39,574 nt of DNA from Deltaproteobacteria bacterium HGW-Deltaproteobacteria-15 (GCA_002840535.1 PHBH01000072.1:6968-46541); one strand, 5' to 3'; positions 26,008-34,308 are shown, counted from the stretch's first letter. Notes: a model not told the origin generated them from the letters alone. Numbers and translations: made by a program.

Positions 26008-26544
26008 ATGAGACGGGTTTTGCCTTATCTGATGTGCATGTGTTTCGTTTTTGTTTGGGTTTCTGATGGCTTTGCGGCCCCGCCGACCGGTTACAAGATC
26101 GGCGTTGTGGACATTCAGAAATTTCAGAAAAAGTCCAAGAATTTTCAAGCCATCGGCAACAAGGTAAAAAAGAAATTCGATGCCATGCAGCAGAAGCTGG
26201 ACGACGAGAGGAACGCGCTGCTCAAGCTGGAGGAGGATTTCAAGAAGCAGAGCATGATGCTGAGCCTCGATGCGCAGGAAGACAAGAAGAGGGAGCTCGA
26301 GAAAAAGCGAAGGTATTACAAGTATATCTATGAGGATCTTTCGCAGGAGATGAAGGATACGGAATCCGAAGCGACCGGCCAAATCGGAAAAGAGCTGGAA
26401 AACGTCGTCAAGAGAATCGCCGAAAAGGAGGGGTACACCCTCATTCTCGAAAAGAGAACTCTCGGCCTCATTTACTATAGCGATGTCATTGACATCACCG
26501 ATCGCGTTGTAGAGGCCTACGATGCCTCAAAGCCCAAACAGTAG
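26008..26544 (+). CDS. skp: Periplasmic chaperone Skp/OmpH
   Basis: This 178-aa periplasmic chaperone holds unfolded outer-membrane proteins on the way to BamA. It has a signal peptide MRRVLPYLMCMCFVFVWVSD, cleaved near GFA-A. The mature protein begins with the short beta segment YKIGVVDIQKFQKKSKNF, followed by a long charged coiled-coil (about 45-135, rich in Lys and Glu). The C-terminal strand is GYTLILEKRTLGLIYYSDVIDIT, as in OmpH-family proteins. GGGGG lies just before the ATG. It overlaps lpxD by 23 bases. Confidence 0.93.
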   Translation: MRRVLPYLMCMCFVFVWVSDGFAAPPTGYKIGVVDIQKFQKKSKNFQAIGNKVKKKFDAMQQKLDDERNALLKLEEDFKKQSMMLSLDAQEDKKRELEKKRRYYKYIYEDLSQEMKDTESEATGQIGKELENVVKRIAEKEGYTLILEKRTLGLIYYSDVIDITDRVVEAYDASKPKQ

Positions 26545-27598
26545 CGGACGGAAAGAAACCCCCGCCATTACACTCGAAGCGCTTTCAGAGCGTCTGGGCG
26601 CTGAGGTGCATGGCCGGAAGAGCGTTTCGATCAAGGGGATCAACTCGCTCAGCGAGGCGGTCAGCGGTGAGATTTCGCTCTACATGGACCGCCGCTACAT
26701 GGACGCCCTGAAGAGCACAAAGGCTTCTGCCATTATTGTTCGCGGAAAGACCGACCTCTTCGACGGCCCTCAGCTGATCGTACGGAATCCGGCCCTTGCT
26801 TATGCAGAGGTCGCCGCGCTCTTTTGCCCGGCGTTGTCCAGATACCCGGGTATCAGTCGTGAAGCTGTCATTCATGAGACGAGCACGATTGCCGAGGATG
26901 TATCCATCTATCCCTTCGTGTATGTGGGGGAAGGGACGGTCATCGAACGGGGAGCGACACTTTTTCCCGGGGTGTACGTGGGGGATGGGGTGAAAGTTGG
27001 AAGGAACACCGTCCTCTATCCGAACGTGACGCTCATGCCGAGGGTCATTGTCGGGGACGACGTGATCATCCACGCCGGCACGGTGGTGGGCAGTGACGGG
27101 TTTGGTTTTGTTCGTGATGGAGCGAGAAGCGTAAAGATTTCCCAACTTGGAACGGTTCAAATAGACGACAACGTCGAAATCGGGGCGAACAACACGATTG
27201 ACAGGGCCGCCCTCGGAAAAACCTGGATCAAGAAAGGAGTCAAAACGGACAATCTCGTTCAAATTGCGCATAACGTGACCATTGGGGAGAATTCCATCAT
27301 AGTCGCCCAGACCGGCATTTCAGGGAGCGTCACAGTGGGAAGTCAGGTAATCATCGGAGGCCAGGTCGGCATCTCCGATCACCTCGAGATAGGAGATCGG
27401 GTGATGATCGGCTCGCAATCGGGAGTAGCCAAATCCATTCCTTCGGGAGAGGTGGTTTCCGGCACACCCACCATGCCTCATCGTTTGTGGCTAAAGACGA
27501 GAGGACTGATCGCAAAGCTCCCGGAATTGAACGAGAGGATTCACGCTCTTGAGAAAAAACTGGCCGAACTCGAAGGTCGGCCGAAAGGAAAAGAGTAG
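26522..27598 (+). CDS. lpxD: UDP-3-O-(3-hydroxyacyl)glucosamine N-acyltransferase
   Basis: This 358-aa cytoplasmic enzyme performs the third step of lipid A synthesis, adding the N-linked hydroxyacyl chain from acyl-ACP. An N-terminal uridine-binding domain (LEALSERLGAEVHG...) is followed by hexapeptide repeats of a left-handed beta-helix (about 115-325). The catalytic His is at residue 250 in LVQIAHNVTIGENS. A C-terminal helix (LNERIHALEKKLAELEG) is present. The length and layout are normal. It is coupled by overlap to skp and followed after 29 bases by fabZ. Confidence 0.96.
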   Translation: MPQSPNSSGRKETPAITLEALSERLGAEVHGRKSVSIKGINSLSEAVSGEISLYMDRRYMDALKSTKASAIIVRGKTDLFDGPQLIVRNPALAYAEVAALFCPALSRYPGISREAVIHETSTIAEDVSIYPFVYVGEGTVIERGATLFPGVYVGDGVKVGRNTVLYPNVTLMPRVIVGDDVIIHAGTVVGSDGFGFVRDGARSVKISQLGTVQIDDNVEIGANNTIDRAALGKTWIKKGVKTDNLVQIAHNVTIGENSIIVAQTGISGSVTVGSQVIIGGQVGISDHLEIGDRVMIGSQSGVAKSIPSGEVVSGTPTMPHRLWLKTRGLIAKLPELNERIHALEKKLAELEGRPKGKE

Positions 27599-27627
27599 AT
27601 CAGTGACGCAAATCAGGAGTAAAAGAG

Positions 27628-28074
27628 ATGAAACTGCCCATGATGTATGAGGAGATCACGAAAATCCTGCCTCACCGCTACCCTTTCCTGCTGGTGGACT
27701 GCATCACGGAGCTCGAGCCTCTCAAGAGGGTGGTGGGGATCAAGAATGTCACCGCGAACGAGCCGTTTTTCCAGGGCCATTTTCCAGGAAATCCAATAAT
27801 GCCCGGAGTCCTGATCCTTGAGGCCATGGCTCAGGCCGGTGGCGTGTTGGCCCGTTTGTCCTTTCCCGAGGTTCTTGAAAAGGAGGGAGGGGGCAAGGTT
27901 TTTTTCATGGCCCTTGACAACGTGAAATTCAGAAGGCCCGTCGTGCCCGGAGATCAGCTCATTCTTAAACTCGAGGCTCTCCGAACCGGTTCCAGAGTCT
28001 GGAAAATGGCGGGCAAGGCGTTCGTAAAAGAGAACCTTGTGGCTGAGGCCGAACTGATGGCCTCGATCGGGTAA
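27628..28074 (+). CDS. fabZ: 3-hydroxyacyl-[ACP] dehydratase FabZ
   Basis: This 148-aa cytoplasmic hot-dog-fold enzyme dehydrates 3-hydroxyacyl-ACP in fatty acid synthesis, and so competes with LpxA and LpxD for their shared substrate. The catalytic His51 lies in FFQGHFPGNPIMPG and Glu65 in LILEAMAQAGG. PHRYPFLLVD at 15-24 is the family start block. AGGAG lies eight bases before the ATG. Its place between lpxD and lpxA is the common arrangement. Confidence 0.97.
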   Translation: MKLPMMYEEITKILPHRYPFLLVDCITELEPLKRVVGIKNVTANEPFFQGHFPGNPIMPGVLILEAMAQAGGVLARLSFPEVLEKEGGGKVFFMALDNVKFRRPVVPGDQLILKLEALRTGSRVWKMAGKAFVKENLVAEAELMASIG

Positions 28075-28096
28075 TGCCGATTCTGAAAACTTATAA

Positions 28097-28173
28097 GGTG
28101 TCGGGTGTCAGTGTTCAGGTTTCAGGGGTTTGCCGACACCTGACACCTGAACACTGAAACCTGAATCCTGAAC
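28097..28173. repeat. Palindromic CTGAACACTGAAACC repeat
   Basis: GGTGTCGG (28097-28104) pairs with CCGACACC (28133-28140), and TCAGTGTTCAGGT pairs with ACCTGAACACTGA (about 28145-28157). The right part carries CTGAAAC/CTGAATC/CTGAACT tandem units. It fills most of the 164-base gap between fabZ and lpxA and would be transcribed as part of the operon. Confidence 0.6.
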
Positions 28174-28203
28174 TGAAGTTTCTCAGGAGAATCTAAGAAC
28201 CCT

Positions 28204-28220
28204 CGGTCTAAAGAAGACCG
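28204..28220 (+). promoter_or_regulatory. Small hairpin next to the lpxA ribosome site
   Basis: CGGTCT pairs with AGACCG across AAAGA. The last G of the stem is the first base of the GGAG that precedes lpxA. It could occlude or present the ribosome site. A six-pair stem also occurs by chance, so this is weak. Confidence 0.3.
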
Positions 28221-28238
28221 GAGTGAGTGAGAAAAGTT

Positions 28239-29012
28239 ATGGGAATTCATCCCACCGCGGTGGTGAGCCCGCGTGCTGAAATTGCAGAGGAAGCAGAAAT
28301 CGGCCCGTACTCGGTGATAGGGGATCATGTGAGCATAGGCAGGTCCACCATCATCGGGTCCCACGTCATCATCGAAGGAAATACCCGGATCGGAGAACGG
28401 AACAGGATTTTTCCCTTCGTCACCCTCGGAACGCCCCCCCAGGACACCGGTTATCGTGGGGAGGATACCCGGCTTCTCATCGGAAATGACAACATCATCC
28501 GGGAGTATGCCACTATTCACAGGGCAACGACAAAGGAGGAGTGGGTCACCTCGGTGGGCGACGGGAATTATCTGATGGCCTATTCTCATGTAGCTCATGA
28601 CTGCGTTCTGGGAAATCATATCATCCTCGCCAACGTGGCGACCCTTGGGGGCCATATCCACATCGGGGACTACGCCAATCTGGGAGGGCTTGCTGCCGTC
28701 CATCAATTTGTCAGAATCGGCGCCTATGCCTTTGTCGGCGGAAAGTCGGGAGTTGACAGGGATGTCCCTCCGTTCATGATCACCGCAGGCGAAAGGGCCA
28801 GGTTGTACGGAATCAACCGGAGGGGCCTCCGCCGTCACGGGCTGCCGCAGGAGGCCGTCGAAGGGTTGAAAAAGGCCTTTCAGATCATCTGGCGGGACAA
28901 TCTCCAATTCCCTGAGGGCATCAGGCAGGCAAGAGAGAAAATCCCTTCTTCCCCGCAGCTGGAGATGCTTCTCTCTTTCCTGGAGAGCTCCAAGAGAGGC
29001 ATCCTGCGCTGA
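28239..29012 (+). CDS. lpxA: UDP-N-acetylglucosamine O-acyltransferase
   Basis: This 257-aa cytoplasmic trimeric enzyme performs the first step of lipid A synthesis: 3-O-acylation of the UDP-sugar from hydroxyacyl-ACP. The ATG at 28239 gives the normal LpxA start (MGIHPTAVVSPRAEI). A GTG at 28227 is closer to GGAG and would add four residues. Hexapeptide repeats fill the first 190 residues. The catalytic His120 is in YSHVAHDCVLGNH. The acyl-chain ruler position, equivalent to E. coli Gly173, is Gly in FVGGKSGV, which leaves room for a longer chain; this is inferred from the E. coli rule. The C-terminal helical domain ends SSKRGILR. Confidence 0.96.
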   Translation: MGIHPTAVVSPRAEIAEEAEIGPYSVIGDHVSIGRSTIIGSHVIIEGNTRIGERNRIFPFVTLGTPPQDTGYRGEDTRLLIGNDNIIREYATIHRATTKEEWVTSVGDGNYLMAYSHVAHDCVLGNHIILANVATLGGHIHIGDYANLGGLAAVHQFVRIGAYAFVGGKSGVDRDVPPFMITAGERARLYGINRRGLRRHGLPQEAVEGLKKAFQIIWRDNLQFPEGIRQAREKIPSSPQLEMLLSFLESSKRGILR

Positions 29013-29055
29013 TGCTGAGTAAAACGATCAAGGTTCGACTGAATAAGACTGAAGA

Positions 29056-29315
29056 TTCACCGCAGAGACGCCGAGTGCGCAGAGAGGAGTGATTTTATAC
29101 AATGCCGGGAGATGCCGGCATTGTATAATCCTCAGCCACTTTGCGCCGTTGGGGGTTCCCAATCTTCTTTGTTCCGGATACCAGACATGGATTGTGTGAT
29201 GAAGCTCAAAGGTCAAAAAACGAGATCAGGTGTCGAGAGCATCTTTTTGTCTGCGGTCGGCTCCCCGCAGACAAAAGACGGATTCACTCTGCGCACTCTG
29301 CGCCTCTGCGGTGAA
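29056..29315 (+). repeat. Tandem-hairpin element, copy 1 (inside the lipid A operon)
   Basis: This 260-bp element has terminal inverted repeats of about 30 bp (TTCACCGCAGAG at both ends, then CGC, GAGTGCGCAGAG). Hairpin 1 at 29096-29127 has a perfect 13-bp stem (TATACAATGCCGG) with loop GAGATG. Hairpin 2 at 29245-29276 has a perfect 12-bp stem (TTTTGTCTGCGG) with loop TCGGCTCC. It fills the 316-base gap between lpxA and lpxI and ends 13 bases before the lpxI ATG, so its GCGGTGAAA end falls in the ribosome-site region. The core between the hairpins resembles the other copies only weakly. Confidence 0.85.
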
Positions 29316-29328
29316 ACGGCTGTTTTGC

Positions 29329-30150
29329 ATGAATGAATCGCCCGATACACGAGAACCGGTCGGCCTGATCGCAGGGGGCGGTCAGTTCCCTTTGAAGATT
29401 GCGTTGGCTGCAAGAAAAAGGGGAAGTCGCGTGGTGGCGGTCGCACACCATGGAGAAACGGATCCATCGCTCGCGGACAGTGTCGACGAGATTGTGTGGA
29501 TCAAGCTCGGCCAGCTCGGGCACCTGATCCGCTCTCTGAAGAAGAGGGGGGTCAGGCAGGCAGTCATGGCAGGGACCATCACGAAAAAGCGCATGTTCGA
29601 GAACATCCTCCCGGACCTGAAGGGTCTGAAGGTGATGTCAAAATTGGCGGTCTTCCATGACGACGATATCCTGAGGGCTGTTGCATCGGAGCTTTCCAGG
29701 GAGGGCATCGAGATCGTCGGCTCGGCCGGCTATGTGCCGGAGCTTCTGGCCCCTGCGGGTTGCCTCACCCGGAGAAAACCATCCAAAGCGGAAGAGGAAG
29801 AGATCCGCTTCGGCTGGAGCATTGCCAAGGAGTTGGGCCGCCTGGACATCGGCCAATGTGTTGTGGTGCGAAAGAGAACCGTTCTTGCCCTGGAAGCCAT
29901 TGAAGGAACGGATCAGACGATCTTGAGAGGGGGGAAACTGGCCGGTGAAAAGGCGGTGGTTGTCAAGGTCAGCAAGCCCAATCAGGATATGCGTTTCGAT
30001 GTTCCTTCCGTCGGGCTGGATACCGTGAAGGTAATGGCTCAGGTCAAGGCCTCGGTTCTCGCTGTGGAGGCCGGAAAAACGCTTCTGTTCGACAGGCCTG
30101 AAATGATATCGTATGCAGATAAACAAGGGATCAGCATCACATCCCTTTGA
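29329..30150 (+). CDS. lpxI: UDP-2,3-diacylglucosamine pyrophosphatase LpxI
   Basis: This 273-aa enzyme of the DUF1009/LpxI family hydrolyses UDP-2,3-diacylglucosamine to lipid X and UMP. It replaces the unrelated LpxH used by enterobacteria. The ATG at 29329 starts MNESPDTREPVGLIAGGGQF. Family blocks include GLIAGGGQFPLKIA, GVRQAVMAGTITKK, SVGLDTVKVMAQ and the C-terminal LLFDRPEMISYADKQGI. No good Shine-Dalgarno is seen; the region before the ATG is the end of the tandem-hairpin element. It is followed after eight bases by the Gfo/Idh gene. It supplies the step between LpxD and LpxB in this operon. Confidence 0.93.
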   Translation: MNESPDTREPVGLIAGGGQFPLKIALAARKRGSRVVAVAHHGETDPSLADSVDEIVWIKLGQLGHLIRSLKKRGVRQAVMAGTITKKRMFENILPDLKGLKVMSKLAVFHDDDILRAVASELSREGIEIVGSAGYVPELLAPAGCLTRRKPSKAEEEEIRFGWSIAKELGRLDIGQCVVVRKRTVLALEAIEGTDQTILRGGKLAGEKAVVVKVSKPNQDMRFDVPSVGLDTVKVMAQVKASVLAVEAGKTLLFDRPEMISYADKQGISITSL

Positions 30151-30158
30151 ACAGGATC

Positions 30159-31154
30159 ATGACGGAAAAGATGAAAACTCGAAAAAAGGGGACTCTTCTG
30201 AAGGTAGGCGTAATCGGCGTAGGCCATCTGGGGGAGTACCATGTGCAAAAGTACAAGGCCATCCCTTCAGTGAAACTGGTGGGGATTGTGGACACGAACG
30301 GCTCGCGGGCAAAGGAGATTGCCGAGCGCTATCACACACGCGCCTTCGCGAATCACATGGAGATCCTGAAGCAGGTCGACGCAGTCAGCCTCGCGGTGCC
30401 GACCGAGAACCACTTCGAGGTTGCCAAGGATGTCCTTTCCGCCGGCGTCCACCTGCTGGTGGAAAAGCCCATCACGTATCAGCTCGAGCCGGCAGATACC
30501 CTCATCCGCATGGCGGCGGAACGGGATCTGGTCCTCCAGGTGGGGCTGGTCGAACGGTTCAACCCCGCCGTGGTGAAGATGGAAAGATTGCTGGACCATC
30601 CCCTCTTTCTCGAATCCCATCGTATGAATGTATTTACCCCCAGGGGAACCGATGTGGATGTGGTGCTCGATCTGATGATCCATGACCTGGACATCATCCT
30701 CCACGTGGTTGATTCGGAAGTGAAGGAGCTTCACGGCGTGGGCATGTCCGTGATCACCCCCAAGACGGACATTGCCAATGCGAGACTCATCTTCGAAAAC
30801 GGCACCGTGGGCAATTTGACGGCCAGCAGGGTTTCGGATAAGAATCTACGGAAGATCAGGATTTTTCAACAGGACTCCTATCTTCACGTGAACTGCCTGA
30901 AACGGGAGCTCACGATAACCAGGCTCGATGGAAGACCGAAGGACCCGGGCGGGCTGCCACAGGTTGTATCGGACAAAATCGAATTTCCCGGCAGCGATCC
31001 CCTGGCGGATCAGATCGGTTCATTCGTGAATACAGTCATCAGCAAATCAGAACCTGTAGTTTCCGGGCAGGATGGAAGACGGGCGCTCAAATTCGCACTT
31101 GCGATCATCGACCAGATCGAGAAAGGGTGCAAGCATTTCCTTTCCCCATTGTGA
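30159..31154 (+). CDS. Gfo/Idh/MocA-family NAD(P)-dependent dehydrogenase
   Basis: This 331-aa cytoplasmic sugar-type dehydrogenase uses an ATG at 30159 with AGGA close by; a TTG four codons upstream overlaps the lpxI stop. The N-terminal Rossmann motif is VGVIGVGHLGEYHVQKY. The EKP motif is VEKPITYQ, and the family His/Asp block is DLMIHDLDIILH. The members oxidise a sugar hydroxyl with NAD(P). Its place between lpxI and lpxB points to a lipid A or LPS sugar. One known case is GnnA, which makes 3-keto-UDP-GlcNAc for the 3-amino sugar of some lipid A types together with the aminotransferase GnnB. No DegT-type GnnB gene is in this window, so this is only a possibility. Confidence 0.85.
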   Translation: MTEKMKTRKKGTLLKVGVIGVGHLGEYHVQKYKAIPSVKLVGIVDTNGSRAKEIAERYHTRAFANHMEILKQVDAVSLAVPTENHFEVAKDVLSAGVHLLVEKPITYQLEPADTLIRMAAERDLVLQVGLVERFNPAVVKMERLLDHPLFLESHRMNVFTPRGTDVDVVLDLMIHDLDIILHVVDSEVKELHGVGMSVITPKTDIANARLIFENGTVGNLTASRVSDKNLRKIRIFQQDSYLHVNCLKRELTITRLDGRPKDPGGLPQVVSDKIEFPGSDPLADQIGSFVNTVISKSEPVVSGQDGRRALKFALAIIDQIEKGCKHFLSPL

Positions 31155-32319
31155 ACCCCGCAGTTCCAGTCTGATCGTCATGGTGGCAGGAGAGGCTTCC
31201 GGAGATCTCCATGGCGCAAATCTCGTCCGCGCCATCCGGCGCCTTGCCCCGCATACCCGGTTTTGCGGGATCGGGGGCAAGAGGATGGAGGATGCAGGGG
31301 TAACCATCCTTTTCCCATCCTCCGATCTGGCGGTTGTGGGGTTCACGGAAGTTTTCTCCCGCCTGCGTGTAATCAGAAAGGCTTATCTGAAGCTGAAATC
31401 CATCCTCAGGTCCGAAAATCCGGACCTGCTCATCGTCATCGACTATCCGGACTTCAACCTTCTTCTTGCCGGTGCGGCGAAAAAATTCCACGTCCCTGTT
31501 CTTTACTATATCAGCCCGCAGGTATGGGCCTGGCGTCCCGGAAGGGTGAAGAAGATCGCTGACCGGGCCGACCGTGTCGCCGTGATTCTTCCCTTTGAGC
31601 AGCAGTTTTATCGCCGGAGAGGGGTGGCGGTGGAGTACGTAGGCCATCCTCTGATGGATATTGTTCCCGATCGCCTGTGCAAAGAGGAGATCCTCGGATC
31701 TCTAGGTCTGTCGGGCAAAGGACCGATCATCGGGCTCCTCCCCGGCAGCAGGAGGGAAGAGGTGACCAGGCTGCTGCCTGTGATGATCAGGGCCGTTGAA
31801 GCCCTCTCCGACAGCCACCCGGGGCTCGCGTGTCTTCTCCCCCTGGCCCCCACGATCACTCCGGACCTGGTCCATTCCATCATCGGCGGATCGACTCTTC
31901 CCATCCGAATTCAGGATGACATGTACCCGGTTCTGGCTGCAAGCGATCTGGTCCTTGTCGCCTCGGGCACAGCGACGCTCGAGGCTGCCATCATGCAGGT
32001 CCCCATGGTGGTCATCTATCGGGTTTCTCCGCTCTCCTTCCGGCTTGCGAAATTAGTGGTCAAGGTCCCCTTCATCAGCCTGGTCAACCTGATTGCGGGA
32101 GAACGGATCGTGCCGGAACTGATCCAGGGCGAGGTGACGCCAGGCCGGATTGCCCGGGAAGCCGAAGCCATTCTCGAGTCTGGCCCCGGGAGAGAAAGTA
32201 TGGTAAACAGGCTGGGGAAACTCAAAGCGAGTCTCGGGGGAAAATCGGCCTCGGAGAAGACCGCGAGGATTGCAGTGGAAATGATAAGAGCAAAGAGGGT
32301 CTCTCGCCCGCTTCGCTAG
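31072..32319 (+). CDS. lpxB: Lipid-A-disaccharide synthase
   Basis: This cytoplasmic, membrane-associated glycosyltransferase joins lipid X to UDP-2,3-diacylglucosamine to form the disaccharide. Family blocks: VAGEASGDLHGANLVRAI, YISPQVWAWRPGRVKKI, GLLPGSRREEV and ASGTATLEAA. The start is odd. The usual N-terminus has about ten residues before VAGEASGD, but no ATG/GTG/TTG sits there. The options are ATG at 31072 (415 aa, overlapping the Gfo/Idh gene by 83 bases, with GGGCAGG beside it), TTG at 31099, or ATG at 31180 (379 aa, lacking the first strand and without a ribosome site). The longest is given here. A CTG start at 31171 is also possible. Confidence 0.93.
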   Translation: MEDGRSNSHLRSSTRSRKGASISFPHCEPRSSSLIVMVAGEASGDLHGANLVRAIRRLAPHTRFCGIGGKRMEDAGVTILFPSSDLAVVGFTEVFSRLRVIRKAYLKLKSILRSENPDLLIVIDYPDFNLLLAGAAKKFHVPVLYYISPQVWAWRPGRVKKIADRADRVAVILPFEQQFYRRRGVAVEYVGHPLMDIVPDRLCKEEILGSLGLSGKGPIIGLLPGSRREEVTRLLPVMIRAVEALSDSHPGLACLLPLAPTITPDLVHSIIGGSTLPIRIQDDMYPVLAASDLVLVASGTATLEAAIMQVPMVVIYRVSPLSFRLAKLVVKVPFISLVNLIAGERIVPELIQGEVTPGRIAREAEAILESGPGRESMVNRLGKLKASLGGKSASEKTARIAVEMIRAKRVSRPLR

Positions 32320-32348
32320 AGCACCAAGGGATGAGGTTCCAATAAGAT

Positions 32349-33713
32349 ATGGCGAAGACCATTCTGGTTATTGACGACGAGGAAAGCATTCTGCAGTCCC
32401 TCGAGGGAATCCTGACCGACGAGGGATTCGAGGTCATCCTCGCCGAGAGCGGCCTGGCGGGCCTGCAGAAGGTGGACGCGCTTCCGGATCTCATCCTGCT
32501 GGACATCTGGATGCCCGATATGGACGGCATCGAGACCCTTGTGAAATTAAAAGAGATCCATCCCCGGATTCAGGTCATCATGATGTCCGGCCATGCCACC
32601 ATAGAGACGGCGGTGAAGGCGACCAGGCTGGGCGCGTATGATTTCATCGAGAAACCGCTCTCCCTCGAAAAGGTACTCCTCTCCGTTCAGAACGCATTGG
32701 ACCATTACAGGCTGGAGGAGGAGATCAGCCTGCTCAAGGAGAAGGAGAAGAAAAAGTACAGGATCACCGGGGAGAGCGAGGCTGTCCGCCAACTCAAGGA
32801 GCAGATCAGGATCGTGGCGCCCACGAACGCCTGGGTTTTGATCTCTGGAGAAAATGGCACGGGAAAGGAACTGGTCGCCCATACCATCCATCGACTCAGC
32901 AAACGGTCGCAGAAGCCTTTCGTCGAGGTAAACTGCGCTGCAATTCCCGAAGAGCTGATCGAGAGCGAGCTCTTCGGTCATGAAAAGGGGGCCTTTACAG
33001 GCGCGAGTTCCACGAAGAAAGGGAAATTCGATCAGGCCCACGAGGGGAGCCTATTCCTGGATGAGATCGGCGATATGAGTATGAAGGCTCAATCGAAGAC
33101 GCTCAGGATCCTGCAGGAACAGAAGTTCGAAAGAGTGGGCGGGTCCAGAACCATCCAGGTGGACGTGCGGGTGATTGCAGCGACCAACAAGGACCTTGAG
33201 ACCGAAATCGAGAAGGGCACGTTCAGGGATGATCTCTACTTTCGGTTGAACGTGATCCCTATCCGCGTCCCTCCGCTGCGCGAGAGGGTGGAGGATATCC
33301 CCAGCCTGGTCAAAGAATTCGTCACGGAGTTCTCGCTTCAGGTGAACATAGAGCCCAAGGAATTCAGCGGCGAAGCAGTTCAGCTTTTAAAAAGGTATCA
33401 CTGGCCCGGAAACGTGAGGGAGTTGAGAAACCTGGTGGAAAGACTGGTGATCATGACTCATGGAACGGTGATCCATGCCAAGGACATTCCACTCCCCTTT
33501 AACCAGCAGGCGAAAATGGACGAGGAATTTGTCTCCGTTTTCATGGCAGCCTCCTACAAGGAGGCAAAGGGAATTTTCGAGAAGGCCTTCATCTCCAGGA
33601 AACTGCGCGAGTTCCACGGGAACATCTCCCAGACGGCGGACGCCATCGGGATGGAGCGAAGCAACCTCCACAAGAAGATCAAGGCATACGGCCTGGAAAC
33701 CCGCTTCCAGTAA
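32349..33713 (+). CDS. Sigma-54-dependent response regulator, NtrC/NtrX family
   Basis: This 454-aa two-component transcription activator has a receiver domain at 1-120 with Asp9/Asp10, phospho-acceptor Asp52 (LILLDIWMP) and Lys102. The central AAA+ domain has Walker A GENGTGKE (167-174), the sigma-54 contact loop GAFTGA (214-219) and Walker B LFLDEIGD (235-242). A C-terminal Fis-type helix-turn-helix (NISQTADAIGMERSNLHKKI) binds DNA. The short linker and the HTH resemble NtrX. It follows lpxB by 29 bases, the last gene of the envelope operon, and no histidine kinase lies beside it. Its 3' end overlaps the convergent engB by 35 bases. Its target genes are unknown. Confidence 0.93.
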   Translation: MAKTILVIDDEESILQSLEGILTDEGFEVILAESGLAGLQKVDALPDLILLDIWMPDMDGIETLVKLKEIHPRIQVIMMSGHATIETAVKATRLGAYDFIEKPLSLEKVLLSVQNALDHYRLEEEISLLKEKEKKKYRITGESEAVRQLKEQIRIVAPTNAWVLISGENGTGKELVAHTIHRLSKRSQKPFVEVNCAAIPEELIESELFGHEKGAFTGASSTKKGKFDQAHEGSLFLDEIGDMSMKAQSKTLRILQEQKFERVGGSRTIQVDVRVIAATNKDLETEIEKGTFRDDLYFRLNVIPIRVPPLRERVEDIPSLVKEFVTEFSLQVNIEPKEFSGEAVQLLKRYHWPGNVRELRNLVERLVIMTHGTVIHAKDIPLPFNQQAKMDEEFVSVFMAASYKEAKGIFEKAFISRKLREFHGNISQTADAIGMERSNLHKKIKAYGLETRFQ

Positions 33714-34278
33714 CCTGACGAATCCTCTTCCAGATCTCCTCCCTCCCCTCTCTCGTCTTTGAAGAGAAGACCACAGGCGCCACAGGCGCCACCTCCACGA
33801 GCTGATCGCGGATTTTCGTTGCCCTGATGAGCGACTGCTGGCGCGAGAGCTTGTCGGACTTGGTCAGCACAAGGATGGGGTCCTTTCGGTAGGTGCGGAG
33901 CCATTGCAGGAGATCCAGGTCCCCCTGGCCGACATCGCGACGAATATCCAGAATCACCACGACCGACTTCAGGTTCGGCCTGCTCCGCAAATAGGTCTCC
34001 ACCATCTTTCCCCACGATTTTCTCTCTTCGAGAGAAACCCGGGCATATCCATAACCGGGAAGATCCACAAAGTAGAGTTGCGCTTCCACGGAGAAGAAAT
34101 TGAGCGACCGGGTTCTGCCGGGTGTACTGCCTGTTTTGGCCACCTTCTTTCTGTTGAGGAGAACATTGATGAGGGTGGATTTCCCTACATTGGATCGACC
34201 GGCGAATGCGATCTCCGGCTTATCTGCGGGGGGATAATGGCTCTGGCGAAAGGCGCTCGTTATGAAAGTGACTTCCAT
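33679..34278 (-). CDS. engB: Ribosome biogenesis GTP-binding protein EngB/YihA (YsxC)
   Basis: This 199-aa cytoplasmic GTPase is needed for assembly of the large ribosomal subunit. Motifs: G1 GRSNVGKS (27-34), the switch region TGSTPGRTRSLNFF, G3 DLPGYG (72-77) and G4 TKSD (139-142). The G5 region is seen near PVVFSSKTREG. AAGGA lies five bases before the ATG at 34278. It is convergent with the sigma-54 regulator gene and overlaps its end by 35 bases, so the two 3' ends are antisense to each other. Upstream lies the second tandem-hairpin element. Confidence 0.95.
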   Translation of the reverse strand: MEVTFITSAFRQSHYPPADKPEIAFAGRSNVGKSTLINVLLNRKKVAKTGSTPGRTRSLNFFSVEAQLYFVDLPGYGYARVSLEERKSWGKMVETYLRSRPNLKSVVVILDIRRDVGQGDLDLLQWLRTYRKDPILVLTKSDKLSRQQSLIRATKIRDQLVEVAPVAPVVFSSKTREGREEIWKRIRQVTGSGFPGRMP

Positions 34279-34308
34279 CTATCCTTCTTCCGTGCGCTAA
34301 GTGCCTTA

